Below, one piece after another: positions 37,026 to 44,516 of a stretch of DNA of 64,000 nucleotides; position 1 is the stretch's first letter; each line of letters starts with the position of its first letter. This stretch comes from Bauldia sp. (GTDB taxonomy: Bacteria; Pseudomonadota; Alphaproteobacteria; Rhizobiales; Kaistiaceae). Location: NCBI GenBank assembly GCA_026126065.1, contig JAHCJY010000001.1:62001-126000 (forward strand), written 5' to 3'. The notes under the pieces are model-generated. The model searched no databases. It had not been told where the DNA came from and worked only from the letters and a program-made list of their open reading frames with translations. The position numbers were made by a program, and so were the translations under genes.

Positions 37026-37097
37026 ATGGGCGCGATCCTGCTCTGGCTGCTTGGGATTCCGATCCCGATCATCCTCCTCATCTTCCTCCTGACCTGA
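37026..37097 (+). CDS. Tiny 23-residue membrane protein
   Basis: A one-helix protein (MGAILLWLLGIPIPIILLIF then LLT) preceded by AAGGA at seven bases from ATG 37026. Its stop lies 12 bases before the next gene, whose own ribosome site (AGGAGG) overlaps this stop codon, so the two genes are coupled. Small hydrophobic proteins of this GIPIPII type are common in alphaproteobacteria but have no assigned function. It falls below usual gene-finder length limits. Confidence 0.65.
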   Translation: MGAILLWLLGIPIPIILLIFLLT

Positions 37098-37109
37098 GGA
37101 GGATGTGTG

Positions 37110-37988
37110 ATGGTTGAACCGTTTCTCGTCGTTGACACCGATCCCGCAGCCCGCGCGCGTGCCGGCGGCAACGAAGCACCCGTCTCGGCGGTGAGCTGGG
37201 GCGCGATCTGGGCGGGTGCCGCCGCAGCAACCGCCATGTCGCTGATCCTCCTGATGCTCGGCTCCGGCATCGGGCTTGCGAGCTTCTCGCCCTGGCCGGA
37301 CATGGGCGTCACAGCCACGGCGTTCGGTGTCGGGGCCGCCATCTGGCTGGTGGTCGTCCAGTGGCTCTCGTCGGCGCTCGGCGGCTACCTTGCCGGCCGG
37401 CTGCGCACGAAATGGGTTGGCATCCGCACGGACGAATCGTTCTTCCGCGACACGGCCCATGGCGTCGTCACCTGGGCGGTCGCCACTGTCTTCGTCGCCG
37501 CGCTCGTCATTGTGACGGCTGCCGGCGCCGTCCGCACCGTGACGGATGCAGCCTCGACCGTTGCCGGCGCCGCCGTGGAAGGCGCGGCCGACATGGCCGA
37601 TCCGATGGCGTACTTCACGGACGAACTGTTCCGGTCGCCGACCGCGCCGGTCGGGGGCGATGTCCGTGCCGAGACGCTTCGCATCCTCACCCGGGGGATC
37701 GCTGCCGACACCTTCCCTGAGGACGACCGCGCCTATCTCGGCGAACTCATCGCCGCGCAGACGGGCCTCACGGCCGCCGAAGCGGAGGCCCGGGTCGACG
37801 CGGTGATCGCCGACGCGCAGGCTGCCGAGGTGGAGATCCGCGAGGCGGCCGAGGATGCGGCCGACGCCGCCGCCACGCTCGCCTTCTACCTGTTCCTGTC
37901 GATGCTCATCGGCGCCTTCATCGCGGCCGTCGCCGCGGCCATTGGCGGCCGCCAGCGGGACGATGCCGAGACGGTCATCGCGAAGTAG
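37110..37988 (+). CDS. Conserved integral membrane protein of unknown function
   Basis: A 292-residue protein beginning with a polar stretch, then VSWGAIWAGAAAATAMSLIL (TM1), a second and third helix near 70-90 and 118-140, a soluble Asp/Glu/Ala-rich helical segment (residues 165-255, probably coiled-coil-like) and a final helix. It resembles alphaproteobacterial membrane proteins often annotated as PhnA-like or unknown. ATG 37110 has AGGAGG seven bases upstream; GTG 37107 is less likely. It is cotranscribed with the 23-residue peptide. A strong stem-loop follows its stop. Confidence 0.75.
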   Translation: MVEPFLVVDTDPAARARAGGNEAPVSAVSWGAIWAGAAAATAMSLILLMLGSGIGLASFSPWPDMGVTATAFGVGAAIWLVVVQWLSSALGGYLAGRLRTKWVGIRTDESFFRDTAHGVVTWAVATVFVAALVIVTAAGAVRTVTDAASTVAGAAVEGAADMADPMAYFTDELFRSPTAPVGGDVRAETLRILTRGIAADTFPEDDRAYLGELIAAQTGLTAAEAEARVDAVIADAQAAEVEIREAAEDAADAAATLAFYLFLSMLIGAFIAAVAAAIGGRQRDDAETVIAK

Positions 37989-38007
37989 CCGCAACCACGC
38001 GGCCATG

Positions 38008-38034
38008 GACGGGTGGGGCGCAGCCCCGCCCGTC
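38008..38034. terminator. Bidirectional terminator stem-loop
   Basis: A long GC hairpin, GACGGG-t-GGGGC-gca-GCCCC-g-CCCGTC, lies between the convergent ends of the membrane-protein and HxlR genes. The T-rich run is short on both strands, but the position between convergent stops fits a shared terminator. Confidence 0.65.
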
Positions 38035-38047
38035 TTCGTTCCAATCG

Positions 38048-38410
38048 CTACGCCGTCTTGGCCGGCAGCGGATGCTTCTCGCTCCACTGCTCGAACGCCT
38101 TGATCACGGTCCGCAGCGCCCGACCCGCATCGGTGAGTTCGTAGAGCGTCCGCGGCGGCATCGTCGACTGCACCGTCTTCCGCACGAGGCCGACCTGCTC
38201 CATCCGGCCGAGACGCTGGGTCAGCGTCGCCGGGTTGACCGAGCCGGCCGCCCGGCCGATCTCGTTGAAGCCCTCCGGCCCCTGCAGCAGCACGTAGACG
38301 ATGGGCAGCGCCCATTTCTCCTGCAGCACGGCGAACGCGGCGCTGAGCCGCTCGGGCACGACGCAGGGGTCCGCCGCAGCGGCCTCGCCTCCGGTCTTCG
38401 GTCTCTCCAT
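38048..38410 (-). CDS. HxlR-family transcriptional regulator
   Basis: A 120-residue winged-helix regulator. It contains VPERLSAAFAVLQEKWALPI, GFNEIGRAAGSVNPATLTQR (recognition helix) and VQSTMPPRTLYELTDAGRAL. It is divergent from an NADPH-dependent FMN reductase gene, a very common pairing in which HxlR proteins sense electrophiles or redox-active compounds. A long palindrome in the intergenic region is its likely binding site. Start ATG 38410 lacks a clear ribosome site, so an upstream ATG at 38440 cannot be excluded. Confidence 0.88.
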   Translation of the reverse strand: MERPKTGGEAAAADPCVVPERLSAAFAVLQEKWALPIVYVLLQGPEGFNEIGRAAGSVNPATLTQRLGRMEQVGLVRKTVQSTMPPRTLYELTDAGRALRTVIKAFEQWSEKHPLPAKTA

Positions 38411-38459
38411 GCGGCTAATATAGCAATGTCGTGGGCGCACGGCTAATGCGCTTGACGCA

Positions 38460-38490
38460 ACGTAGCACTATGGGTTCTAGTGCGCTACGT
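38460..38490. promoter_or_regulatory. HxlR operator palindrome
   Basis: A 31-bp interrupted palindrome, ACGTAGCACTA-n7-TAGTGCGCTACGT, with a 2-nt bulge in the right arm. A second, weaker copy GCTACGTTTTCCATAGCGCT overlaps from 38484. It lies between divergent HxlR and FMN-reductase starts, with a TTGACG-like box at 38452. HxlR-type regulators bind such dyads. Confidence 0.7.
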
Positions 38491-38594
38491 TTTCCATAGC
38501 GCTACAAAACTCATCGTGTTGCGACGCGTCTTGAGTACCAGAGCGTGGAGAACGGCCGCTCGCGTCCCCGATCGGCCAGTGCAGCCCAGGAATC

Positions 38595-39179
38595 ATGACC
38601 ATGACCAAGAAGATCGGTATCATCATCAGCTCGATCCGCCCCAACCGGTTCGCGGACAAGCCGACCCAGTGGATTTACGACATTGCGTCGAAGCGGAACG
38701 ACCTCGAGGTCGAGATCATCGACCTGAAGGATTATCCGATGCCGCTGTTCGCAGAGCCCGTATCGCCGGCCTGGGGGCCGTCGCAGGATCCGGTGGCTCT
38801 CCGCTGGCAGGCGAAGATCGCCGAGATGGACGGCTTCATCGTCGTCACCGCCGAGTACAATCGTGGCCCGACCGCCGCGATCAAGAACGCGTTCGACTAC
38901 GCCTACACCGAGTGGAACCGGAAGCCGATCGCCTTCGTCGGCTACGGGAGCACGGGCGGCGCGCGCGCCATCGAGCAGCTCCGCACCAATGCCATCGAAC
39001 TCCAGATGGCCCCGATCCGCTTCGGCGTCCACATCCAGTGGGCAGTCATGGAGCAGGTCATGCAGGGCAAGGCGACCCTCGCCGACTTCCCGTTCCTCGT
39101 GCCGGCCGCCGACGACATGCTGAACCACCTGTCGTGGTGGCTCGACGCGCTCAACAGCGCACGCGCTATCGCGGCGTAG
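38595..39179 (+). CDS. NADPH-dependent FMN reductase family protein
   Basis: A 194-residue flavodoxin-fold enzyme. The FMN-phosphate loop is ISSIRPNRFADKPTQWI, with the family motif FVGYGSTGGARAIEQLR; VTAEYNRGPTAAIKNAFDYA matches the NADPH/quinone side. It reduces FMN, quinones, azo dyes or chromate in related proteins; its role here is probably detoxification of the inducer sensed by the divergent HxlR regulator. ATG 38595 follows AGGAATC; ATG 38601 is an alternative start. Confidence 0.9.
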   Translation: MTMTKKIGIIISSIRPNRFADKPTQWIYDIASKRNDLEVEIIDLKDYPMPLFAEPVSPAWGPSQDPVALRWQAKIAEMDGFIVVTAEYNRGPTAAIKNAFDYAYTEWNRKPIAFVGYGSTGGARAIEQLRTNAIELQMAPIRFGVHIQWAVMEQVMQGKATLADFPFLVPAADDMLNHLSWWLDALNSARAIAA

Positions 39180-39198
39180 GCGGCGCTCCTGCCTGGAT

Positions 39199-39222
39199 AA
39201 AGGGGCGCTCCGCGCCCCCTTT
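39199..39222 (+). terminator. Terminator after the FMN reductase gene
   Basis: Stem GGGGCGC-tcc-GCGCCCC (39202-39218), preceded by AAA and followed by CTTT, lies 22 bases after the stop. The T-run is short but the stem is strong and symmetrical, so it can act in either direction. Confidence 0.65.
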
Positions 39223-39338
39223 GTCCTTGCCCGGCCGGAATTCTCGGCGTTTGAAGGGCGCCGGAGAGCGAATCTTCACGCTTGAGTGGTTGTTCTCCTC
39301 CGCGCGCGTCGCGCGTTCCATCAATGCCGGAGGGGCAC

Positions 39339-39770
39339 ATGCACATTTCGAGAATGATCGCGGCGGCGGCGCTGGCCGGCGTCATGGCGATGCCGGCGGC
39401 GGCGCAGGTCACCAACGAGGAAGCCGAAGCGGCCGTGATGGCATGGCTGAACGCCATCATCGCCGGGCCTGCGGCGCTCGAGACGGTGCTTGCGCCCGAG
39501 TTCCAGATCCAGCGCGCCGACGGCAATGGCCTCGACCGCGCGGCCTATATTGGCGGCGGCGCCGCAACGATCACCGAGATCATCGGCATCGAGAATCTCG
39601 TCGTCACCACCCATGACGATCTCATGGTCGTGCGCTACTCGCTGATCGTTGCCGAAACGATCGGCGGCGTGACGGTGGACCGCGAAGCACCCCGCCTCAC
39701 CGTCTTCCGCCGCGAAGGCGATGTATGGCTCGTGGTCGCGCACGCGAACTTCGCCCGGCTCGAGCAATAG
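39339..39770 (+). CDS. Exported NTF2-like/DUF4440-type protein
   Basis: A 143-residue protein. The signal peptide (MHISRMIAAAALAGVMAMPA, cleavage near AAA-Q) is followed by an NTF2-like fold: EEAEAAVMAWLNAIIAGPAA, LAPEFQIQRADGNGLDRAAY and TVFRREGDVWLVVAHANFAR. Such small cone-shaped domains bind ligands or catalyse simple isomerisations; no active-site residues are clear. ATG 39339 has GGAGG at a good distance. The protein is predicted to be periplasmic. Confidence 0.75.
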   Translation: MHISRMIAAAALAGVMAMPAAAQVTNEEAEAAVMAWLNAIIAGPAALETVLAPEFQIQRADGNGLDRAAYIGGGAATITEIIGIENLVVTTHDDLMVVRYSLIVAETIGGVTVDREAPRLTVFRREGDVWLVVAHANFARLEQ

Positions 39771-39857
39771 GTCGCCACTGCCGTTGTCTCTGAGGCCGGC
39801 TTACCCGAGGCACGATTCCGGCTAGAACAGGCCGGATCAGCCTCGGGAGCCTTTCGC

Positions 39858-40163
39858 ATGACGCTGCAGTTCGTGATCACCGCCTACGACGCCGAGCACA
39901 CGCACGAGCTTCGCGCAAAATACCGCGACGAGCATCGGGCGCGGCTGCGGGCGTCTACAGGGTCGCCCGTCAAGGTGCTCACCGCCGGCGCGCTGTTCAA
40001 TCAGGCCGACGAGCCGATCGGCTCGCTGATCATCGTCGAGGCCGACAGCCACACCGATGTCGAACGCTTCATGGCGGCCGATCCCTTCGTCATCAACAAG
40101 GTGTACGGCCGCCACGAGATCGTCGGCTTCAAGTGGACGATGGGCGCTCCGGGTCCGCCCTAG
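39858..40163 (+). CDS. YciI-family protein
   Basis: A 101-residue dimeric alpha-beta barrel (ferredoxin-like) protein with the YciI motif: HTHELRAKYRDEHRARL, AGALFNQADEPIGSLIIVEA and MAADPFVINKVYGRHEIVGF. YciI proteins are ligand-binding or possible enzymes of unclear role, often linked to stress responses. The His-Asp pair typical of the family is seen in RDEH and ADPF. Confidence 0.88.
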   Translation: MTLQFVITAYDAEHTHELRAKYRDEHRARLRASTGSPVKVLTAGALFNQADEPIGSLIIVEADSHTDVERFMAADPFVINKVYGRHEIVGFKWTMGAPGPP

Positions 40164-40176
40164 GGGCCGCGCCGCG

Positions 40177-40713
40177 TCACTCCAGGGCGAAACTCGCCAC
40201 CATCGCCTCGACCAGTGGCAGGACGACCGCCATGTCGGCCGTGCTCACGACCAGGCCCAAGAGATCGCCCGTCGGCGTCTTGGCCGCGATGGCCCAGGTC
40301 TCGCCGTCCGCCGGGACGCTGAGGGTGATCGCGAGGGCAGGCAGCGCCCAATCCGCCAGCGGCTGCGCGTCGCCCTGCGGACCGTTGAACTGGCCAGCGA
40401 TCGCCGCAAGGAGCCCCTCGACCGAATTCGCCGGCGGAACGCCGAGCGCTTCGAGCACCGCGGCAGGGAAGACGCCGACCGCAATCCCGCCCTCGGGCGG
40501 GTCGTCGCCGCGTTGCACGGTCGCCAGCATGCCCTCGGCGTTGCCGAGGAGGAGGGGGTCGTCCACCAGGACGAGCCAGCCTGCCGGGTAAGCGACGCTC
40601 CAGCCGTCGCCGCGGTAGCGCTCGGTCAGTTCCGGCACCTGCGCCATCGCGCCCGTCGCCACCGCCATGGCAACCAGCGCCGCCGCGGCCATCCGTCCGA
40701 TCGGTCCGCCCAT
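40177..40713 (-). CDS. Exported protein of unknown function
   Basis: A 178-residue protein with signal peptide (MGGPIGRMAAAALVAMAVAT, cleavage near AMA-Q), then a soluble domain with YRGDGWSVAYPAGWLVLVDD, typical of PsbP/Mog1-like folds that begin with a short beta-strand motif GWSVAYPAGW. The C-terminal half contains TLSVPADGETWAIAAKTPTG and ends as a periplasmic protein. Function unknown; the fold resemblance is weak. The ORF could be extended upstream to 40908, but the start at 40713 (GGGGGAAC site) gives a clean signal peptide. Confidence 0.7.
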   Translation of the reverse strand: MGGPIGRMAAAALVAMAVATGAMAQVPELTERYRGDGWSVAYPAGWLVLVDDPLLLGNAEGMLATVQRGDDPPEGGIAVGVFPAAVLEALGVPPANSVEGLLAAIAGQFNGPQGDAQPLADWALPALAITLSVPADGETWAIAAKTPTGDLLGLVVSTADMAVVLPLVEAMVASFALE

Positions 40714-40871
40714 CGAGGTTCCCCCATCTGCCGGCGAGACCGTAGCCGCCGCGCCGCGGCGCGCCAACCGTCCCTCCCCCGGCGGCCCGCGCGGGTCTGT
40801 CGTGCGGCGGGGTGGCATCCGTTTCCCGCCCGGCGACGTAGTGTGCGCCGCCTGCCGGAGTCCGCCGCCGC

Positions 40872-42257
40872 ATGACCAGCCCCGCCGAGATGGCCCCCGC
40901 CGGCCCACGCCAGGCGCCGCCGCGCGCCATCGCCGGCTGGCTCCTGTTCGACTGGGCGACGCAGCCCTTCTACACGCTCGTGACCGCCTTCATCTTCGGC
41001 CCCTATTTCGTGGCGGAGATCGCACGCGACCCCGTCGCGGGCCAGTCGCAATGGGGGCTCGGCGCCGGCATCGCCAGCCTCGTCATCGCCATCCTCGCAC
41101 CGATCCTCGGCGCCATCGCCGATGCCGGCGGCGGGCGGAAGATCTGGATCGCCGGCTTCTCGGCCATGCTGGTCGGCGGCTCGCTCCTGCTGTGGTTTGC
41201 GATGCCCGGCACCTCGCCCCTGCTCGTCCTCTTCGTCGCGGCGATCGCGACCATCGGCGTCGAGTTCGCCACCGTCTTCAACAACGCCATGATGCCGGAC
41301 CTCGTCCCGGCCCATCGCATCGGTCGGCTTTCCGGGGCGGGCTGGGCGCTCGGCTACCTTGGCGGGCTCGTCGCCACCGTGATCGCGCTCGGCTTCCTCG
41401 TCGCCGATCCTGCCACCGGCACCACGCTGTTCGGGCTTGCGCCCGTCTTCGGGCTCGACGCCGTCGAGCATGGCGGCGACCGTGCCGCGGGGCCGTTCTC
41501 GGCGCTGTGGTACGTGGTGTTCGTCCTGCCGCTGTTCCTGTTCACGCCCGACGTGCCGAGGCGGCTTGCCGCCAGGGCCGCGGTTTCGGCCGGCCTCCGC
41601 CAGCTTCGCGATACGCTCCGCAGCCTCCGCCACAACGCGCCCGTCACGCGCTACCTCGTGGCGCACATGGTCTACGCCGATGGCCTGGCCGCGCTCTTCG
41701 CCTTCGGTGGCATCTACGGCGTCGGTCTCTTCGGCTGGTCGAGCTTCGAACTCGGCGTGTTCGGCATCCTCCTCACCATCACCGGCGGCCTCGGCGCCTT
41801 CCTTGGCGGCCGGCTCGATGACCGTTTTGGCCCGAAACGGGTGATCCTGTGGTCGCTCGCCGTCCTCTTCGTCGGCAGCGCCGGCGTCCTTTCGATCGAC
41901 GAAACCCACATCGCGCTGTTCATCGCGGTCGAGCCGGCGGGGGAGGGCGATGCCGCCTTCGGCAGCACCGGCGAGCGCTTCTATCTCCTCGTCGGCGCCA
42001 TCGTGGGCGCCGCCGCGGGACCGCTCCAGTCGGCGAGCCGGTCGATGATGGTGCGCCTGTCGCCGCCCGACCGCATCACCCAGCTGTTCGGCCTCCATGC
42101 CCTGTCGGGCAAGGTGACGAGCTTCCTGGCCACGCTGGGCGTCTCGGCCCTGACCGCGCTCGCCACGAGTCAGCGCGTCGGCCTGTCGCTCGTCCTTGTG
42201 TTCTTCGCGGTCGGCGGCTTCATCCTCCTCGGCGTCCGGGATCGCCCGGCCGAGTGA
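40872..42257 (+). CDS. MFS transporter, UMF1/Atg22-like
   Basis: A 461-residue membrane protein with about twelve helices. It starts with IAGWLLFDWATQPFYTLVTA, the UMF1 (vacuole effluxer-like) motif, followed by DLVPAHRIGRLSGAGWALGY and RFGPKRVILW at the loop between helices 8 and 9. UMF1 proteins export amino acids or other small molecules, but substrates of bacterial members are unknown. It is divergent from the small exported protein gene, sharing a 158-bp promoter region. Confidence 0.85.
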   Translation: MTSPAEMAPAGPRQAPPRAIAGWLLFDWATQPFYTLVTAFIFGPYFVAEIARDPVAGQSQWGLGAGIASLVIAILAPILGAIADAGGGRKIWIAGFSAMLVGGSLLLWFAMPGTSPLLVLFVAAIATIGVEFATVFNNAMMPDLVPAHRIGRLSGAGWALGYLGGLVATVIALGFLVADPATGTTLFGLAPVFGLDAVEHGGDRAAGPFSALWYVVFVLPLFLFTPDVPRRLAARAAVSAGLRQLRDTLRSLRHNAPVTRYLVAHMVYADGLAALFAFGGIYGVGLFGWSSFELGVFGILLTITGGLGAFLGGRLDDRFGPKRVILWSLAVLFVGSAGVLSIDETHIALFIAVEPAGEGDAAFGSTGERFYLLVGAIVGAAAGPLQSASRSMMVRLSPPDRITQLFGLHALSGKVTSFLATLGVSALTALATSQRVGLSLVLVFFAVGGFILLGVRDRPAE

Positions 42258-42259
42258 GG

Positions 42260-42733
42260 TCAGCCCCCGGCGAAGAAGCCGGCGACGAGGAGCACCACCG
42301 CGATCGGCGTCGTGCGCGCCCGCAGGCCGCCATACCAGGCCGGCAGGCGGATGCCGTCGGCGGACCACACGTCCCACACTCCCTGAGCGGCGTGGGCGAG
42401 GCCGAGCACGAGCAGGCCCGGCCCGGCCGGCAGGAGAAGCGCCGCCCAGCCGGCCAGCGGCGGGATAGCCGCAAGCACGACCCGGCGCGACGACCCGGCA
42501 AGGCCCCGGCCGAACCGGGCCCCGGCGAGGAAGGCGAGGATCACGGCCCCGAGCCAGCGCAGCGCGTCGACGGCGCGGCCGGCGTCGAACCCGCCGAGGC
42601 CACCGGCCACGGCGATCGCGACCAGCACCGCTATCGGCAGCAGAAGGGCATAAAGAGCGACCGCAGGCGCCGGCGGCGCATCGCCCCGGAACACCTGCCT
42701 CCATCCGCCCGGACGGCGACGCCGCTCCGCCAT
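42260..42733 (-). CDS. DUF3429 membrane protein
   Basis: A 157-residue protein. It has five hydrophobic helices with the DUF3429 pattern (GDAPPAPAVALYALLLPIAV, RWLGAVILAFLAGARFGRGL, VWDVWSADGIRLPAWYGGLR). DUF3429 members are small inner-membrane proteins of unknown function in alpha- and gammaproteobacteria. ATG 42733 has GGAGGGAGG five bases upstream. Its stop is two bases from the convergent MFS gene. Confidence 0.8.
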   Translation of the reverse strand: MAERRRRPGGWRQVFRGDAPPAPAVALYALLLPIAVLVAIAVAGGLGGFDAGRAVDALRWLGAVILAFLAGARFGRGLAGSSRRVVLAAIPPLAGWAALLLPAGPGLLVLGLAHAAQGVWDVWSADGIRLPAWYGGLRARTTPIAVVLLVAGFFAGG

Positions 42734-42747
42734 GCCTCCCTCCGCCG

Positions 42748-43491
42748 CTAGTCGCGCCGGAAGATTGTTCCGCCGAGCCAGCCGATCGATGCCGCCATGA
42801 GGATCACGGCGAGCGCATAGAGCCAAGCGTTCTCATGCGCGGCGTCGAACAGGAACTGCTCGCCACCGGTCTTCGATATGGCGAGGTTCTCGCTCGCCTC
42901 CGCCTGCAGCGCCCCGTCGCGGAACAGGAGAGCCCGGGCCGTGTAGGCGCCATCGGGCACGTCGGACGGCAGTGAGAACGTCGTGCGGAAGAGGTTGCTA
43001 CCGATCCGTTCGACCGCCCCGCCATCCTCGACATAGCGCCCCGCCTCGCGGCGGAGGCGGAGCACCGCCTGGCGGAACCCGGTCGCCGCGGCGCCTGCCG
43101 CCATCGTCGGCCCGAGCGCCAGGTTGTCGACGCCGAGCCCGAGGGCACCCAGCGCCTCGCGCGCCGCGATGTCGGCGAGCGGCGCGGTGGCGTGGATCGC
43201 ATAGAATTCCGGCACATTGGTGAACCGCGCCTCGGCGCGGTTGATCCACAGCCCGACCACGGCGTCCTTGCGGCGGACGATGGTCTCCGTACGCGGGCCT
43301 TCGAGCGCGACAGCGATGTCGTAGCCGGACAGGCCTTCGCCATCCTCGATCGCACCGAAGACGGTGATCGTCGTGCCGGTGAAGGTCGACGCGATGCGGA
43401 TTTCCTCGGCGGAAAGCGTGATGACGAGCGTTTCGGCGGCGACCGGCGCCGCCGCCAGCCCGATCGCGAGCGCCGCCGCGGCCCGCCTCAT
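42748..43491 (-). CDS. TIGR02186-family protein (partner of TauE-type exporter)
   Basis: A 247-residue protein with signal peptide (MRRAAAALAIGLAAAPVAA) and mature periplasmic part, LVITLSAEEIRIASTFTGTT and FGAIEDGEGLSGYDIAVALEG, then a C-terminal membrane anchor (WLYALAVILMAASIGWLGGT). TIGR02186 proteins are always next to a TauE/SafE-like gene and are thought to assist it. Here the start overlaps the transporter stop by four bases, so they are co-translated. Biochemical role unknown. Confidence 0.82.
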   Translation of the reverse strand: MRRAAAALAIGLAAAPVAAETLVITLSAEEIRIASTFTGTTITVFGAIEDGEGLSGYDIAVALEGPRTETIVRRKDAVVGLWINRAEARFTNVPEFYAIHATAPLADIAAREALGALGLGVDNLALGPTMAAGAAATGFRQAVLRLRREAGRYVEDGGAVERIGSNLFRTTFSLPSDVPDGAYTARALLFRDGALQAEASENLAISKTGGEQFLFDAAHENAWLYALAVILMAASIGWLGGTIFRRD

Positions 43492-44408
43492 GCGGAAACC
43501 TCCTCGATCGAGTAGCGCTCCTGCGGCGGTGTGACGAGGTCGACCAGGAAGCGGGTCGCGACGGCGAGGACGAGCACGGCGAGAAGGAGGCGCAACGTCT
43601 CGCCGCGGAGGTGAACCGCCCAGCCCGCGCCGAACTGGGCGCCGATGACGCTGCCCAGCATCAGGATCAGGGCGAGGATCGCGTCGACCGAATTGTTGGT
43701 GACGGCATGGAGGATGGTCGTTGCCGTCATCGTGCCGAGGATCTGCACGAGCGAGGTCCCGATCACCATGCTGGTCGGCACCCGGAAAAGGTAGATCAGC
43801 GCCGGCACCACGACGAACCCGCCGCCCACGCCGAGGAGGGCGCCAAGGATGCCGACGCCGAAGCCCAGCGCGACCACCGGGATGACGCTGATGTGGAGAT
43901 GCGAGCGGCGGAACCGCGTCCGCCACGGCAGGCGGCGCATGAGGGTTCTGTCGCGGACCCTGCGGAGCGGCGTCGGCTGGCCGCGGCGGGTGCGGAGGAT
44001 GGTCCGCACCGACTCCACCAGCATCAGCCCGCCGACAATGCCGAGAAAGGCCACATAGGCCACGCCTATGAAAAGGTCGAGCTGGCCGCTCGCATCGAGA
44101 AGATTGAAGAGCGCGACGCCCGCCGCCGAGCCGACAATGCCGCCGGCCACAAGCACGCCGGCAAGCTTCAGGTCGACCTGCTTTCGCCGCCAGTAGGTCA
44201 TGGCGGCCGAGGACGACGAGGCGACGACCTGCGCCGCCCCCGTGCCGACGGCGACCGAGGTGGGGATGCCGGTGAAGATCAGGAGCGGCGTGAGCAGGAA
44301 GCCGCCGCCGACGCCCAGTAGGCCGGACACGAATCCGATCGCCGCCCCGATCCCGATCATCAGGAGGACGTTCACGGAAAGCTCGGCGATGGGCAGATAG
44401 AGCTGCAA
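43488..44408 (-). CDS. TauE/SafE-family sulfite/anion exporter
   Basis: A 306-residue transporter with about eight helices and the repeated motif GFVSGLLGVGGGFLLTPLLI / GILGALLGVGGGFVVVPALI that marks the TSUP family. TSUP proteins move sulfite, sulfoacetate or other oxoanions across the inner membrane. A conserved RRFRRSHLHIS-like loop lies between repeats. Linkage to the TIGR02186 partner supports the assignment; the ligand is not predicted. Confidence 0.88.
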   Translation of the reverse strand: MQLYLPIAELSVNVLLMIGIGAAIGFVSGLLGVGGGFLLTPLLIFTGIPTSVAVGTGAAQVVASSSSAAMTYWRRKQVDLKLAGVLVAGGIVGSAAGVALFNLLDASGQLDLFIGVAYVAFLGIVGGLMLVESVRTILRTRRGQPTPLRRVRDRTLMRRLPWRTRFRRSHLHISVIPVVALGFGVGILGALLGVGGGFVVVPALIYLFRVPTSMVIGTSLVQILGTMTATTILHAVTNNSVDAILALILMLGSVIGAQFGAGWAVHLRGETLRLLLAVLVLAVATRFLVDLVTPPQERYSIEEVSA

Positions 44409-44516
44409 GGGTCCGTTTCGGCGCTGATGGACAGGCGCCGTTGTGACAGCGCCGGCCCGTGGTCGGAAGCCCCGCCGGGGAGAAGCTGCCCCGCCGGTCC
44501 CGGAGCGCCGGCTGTG

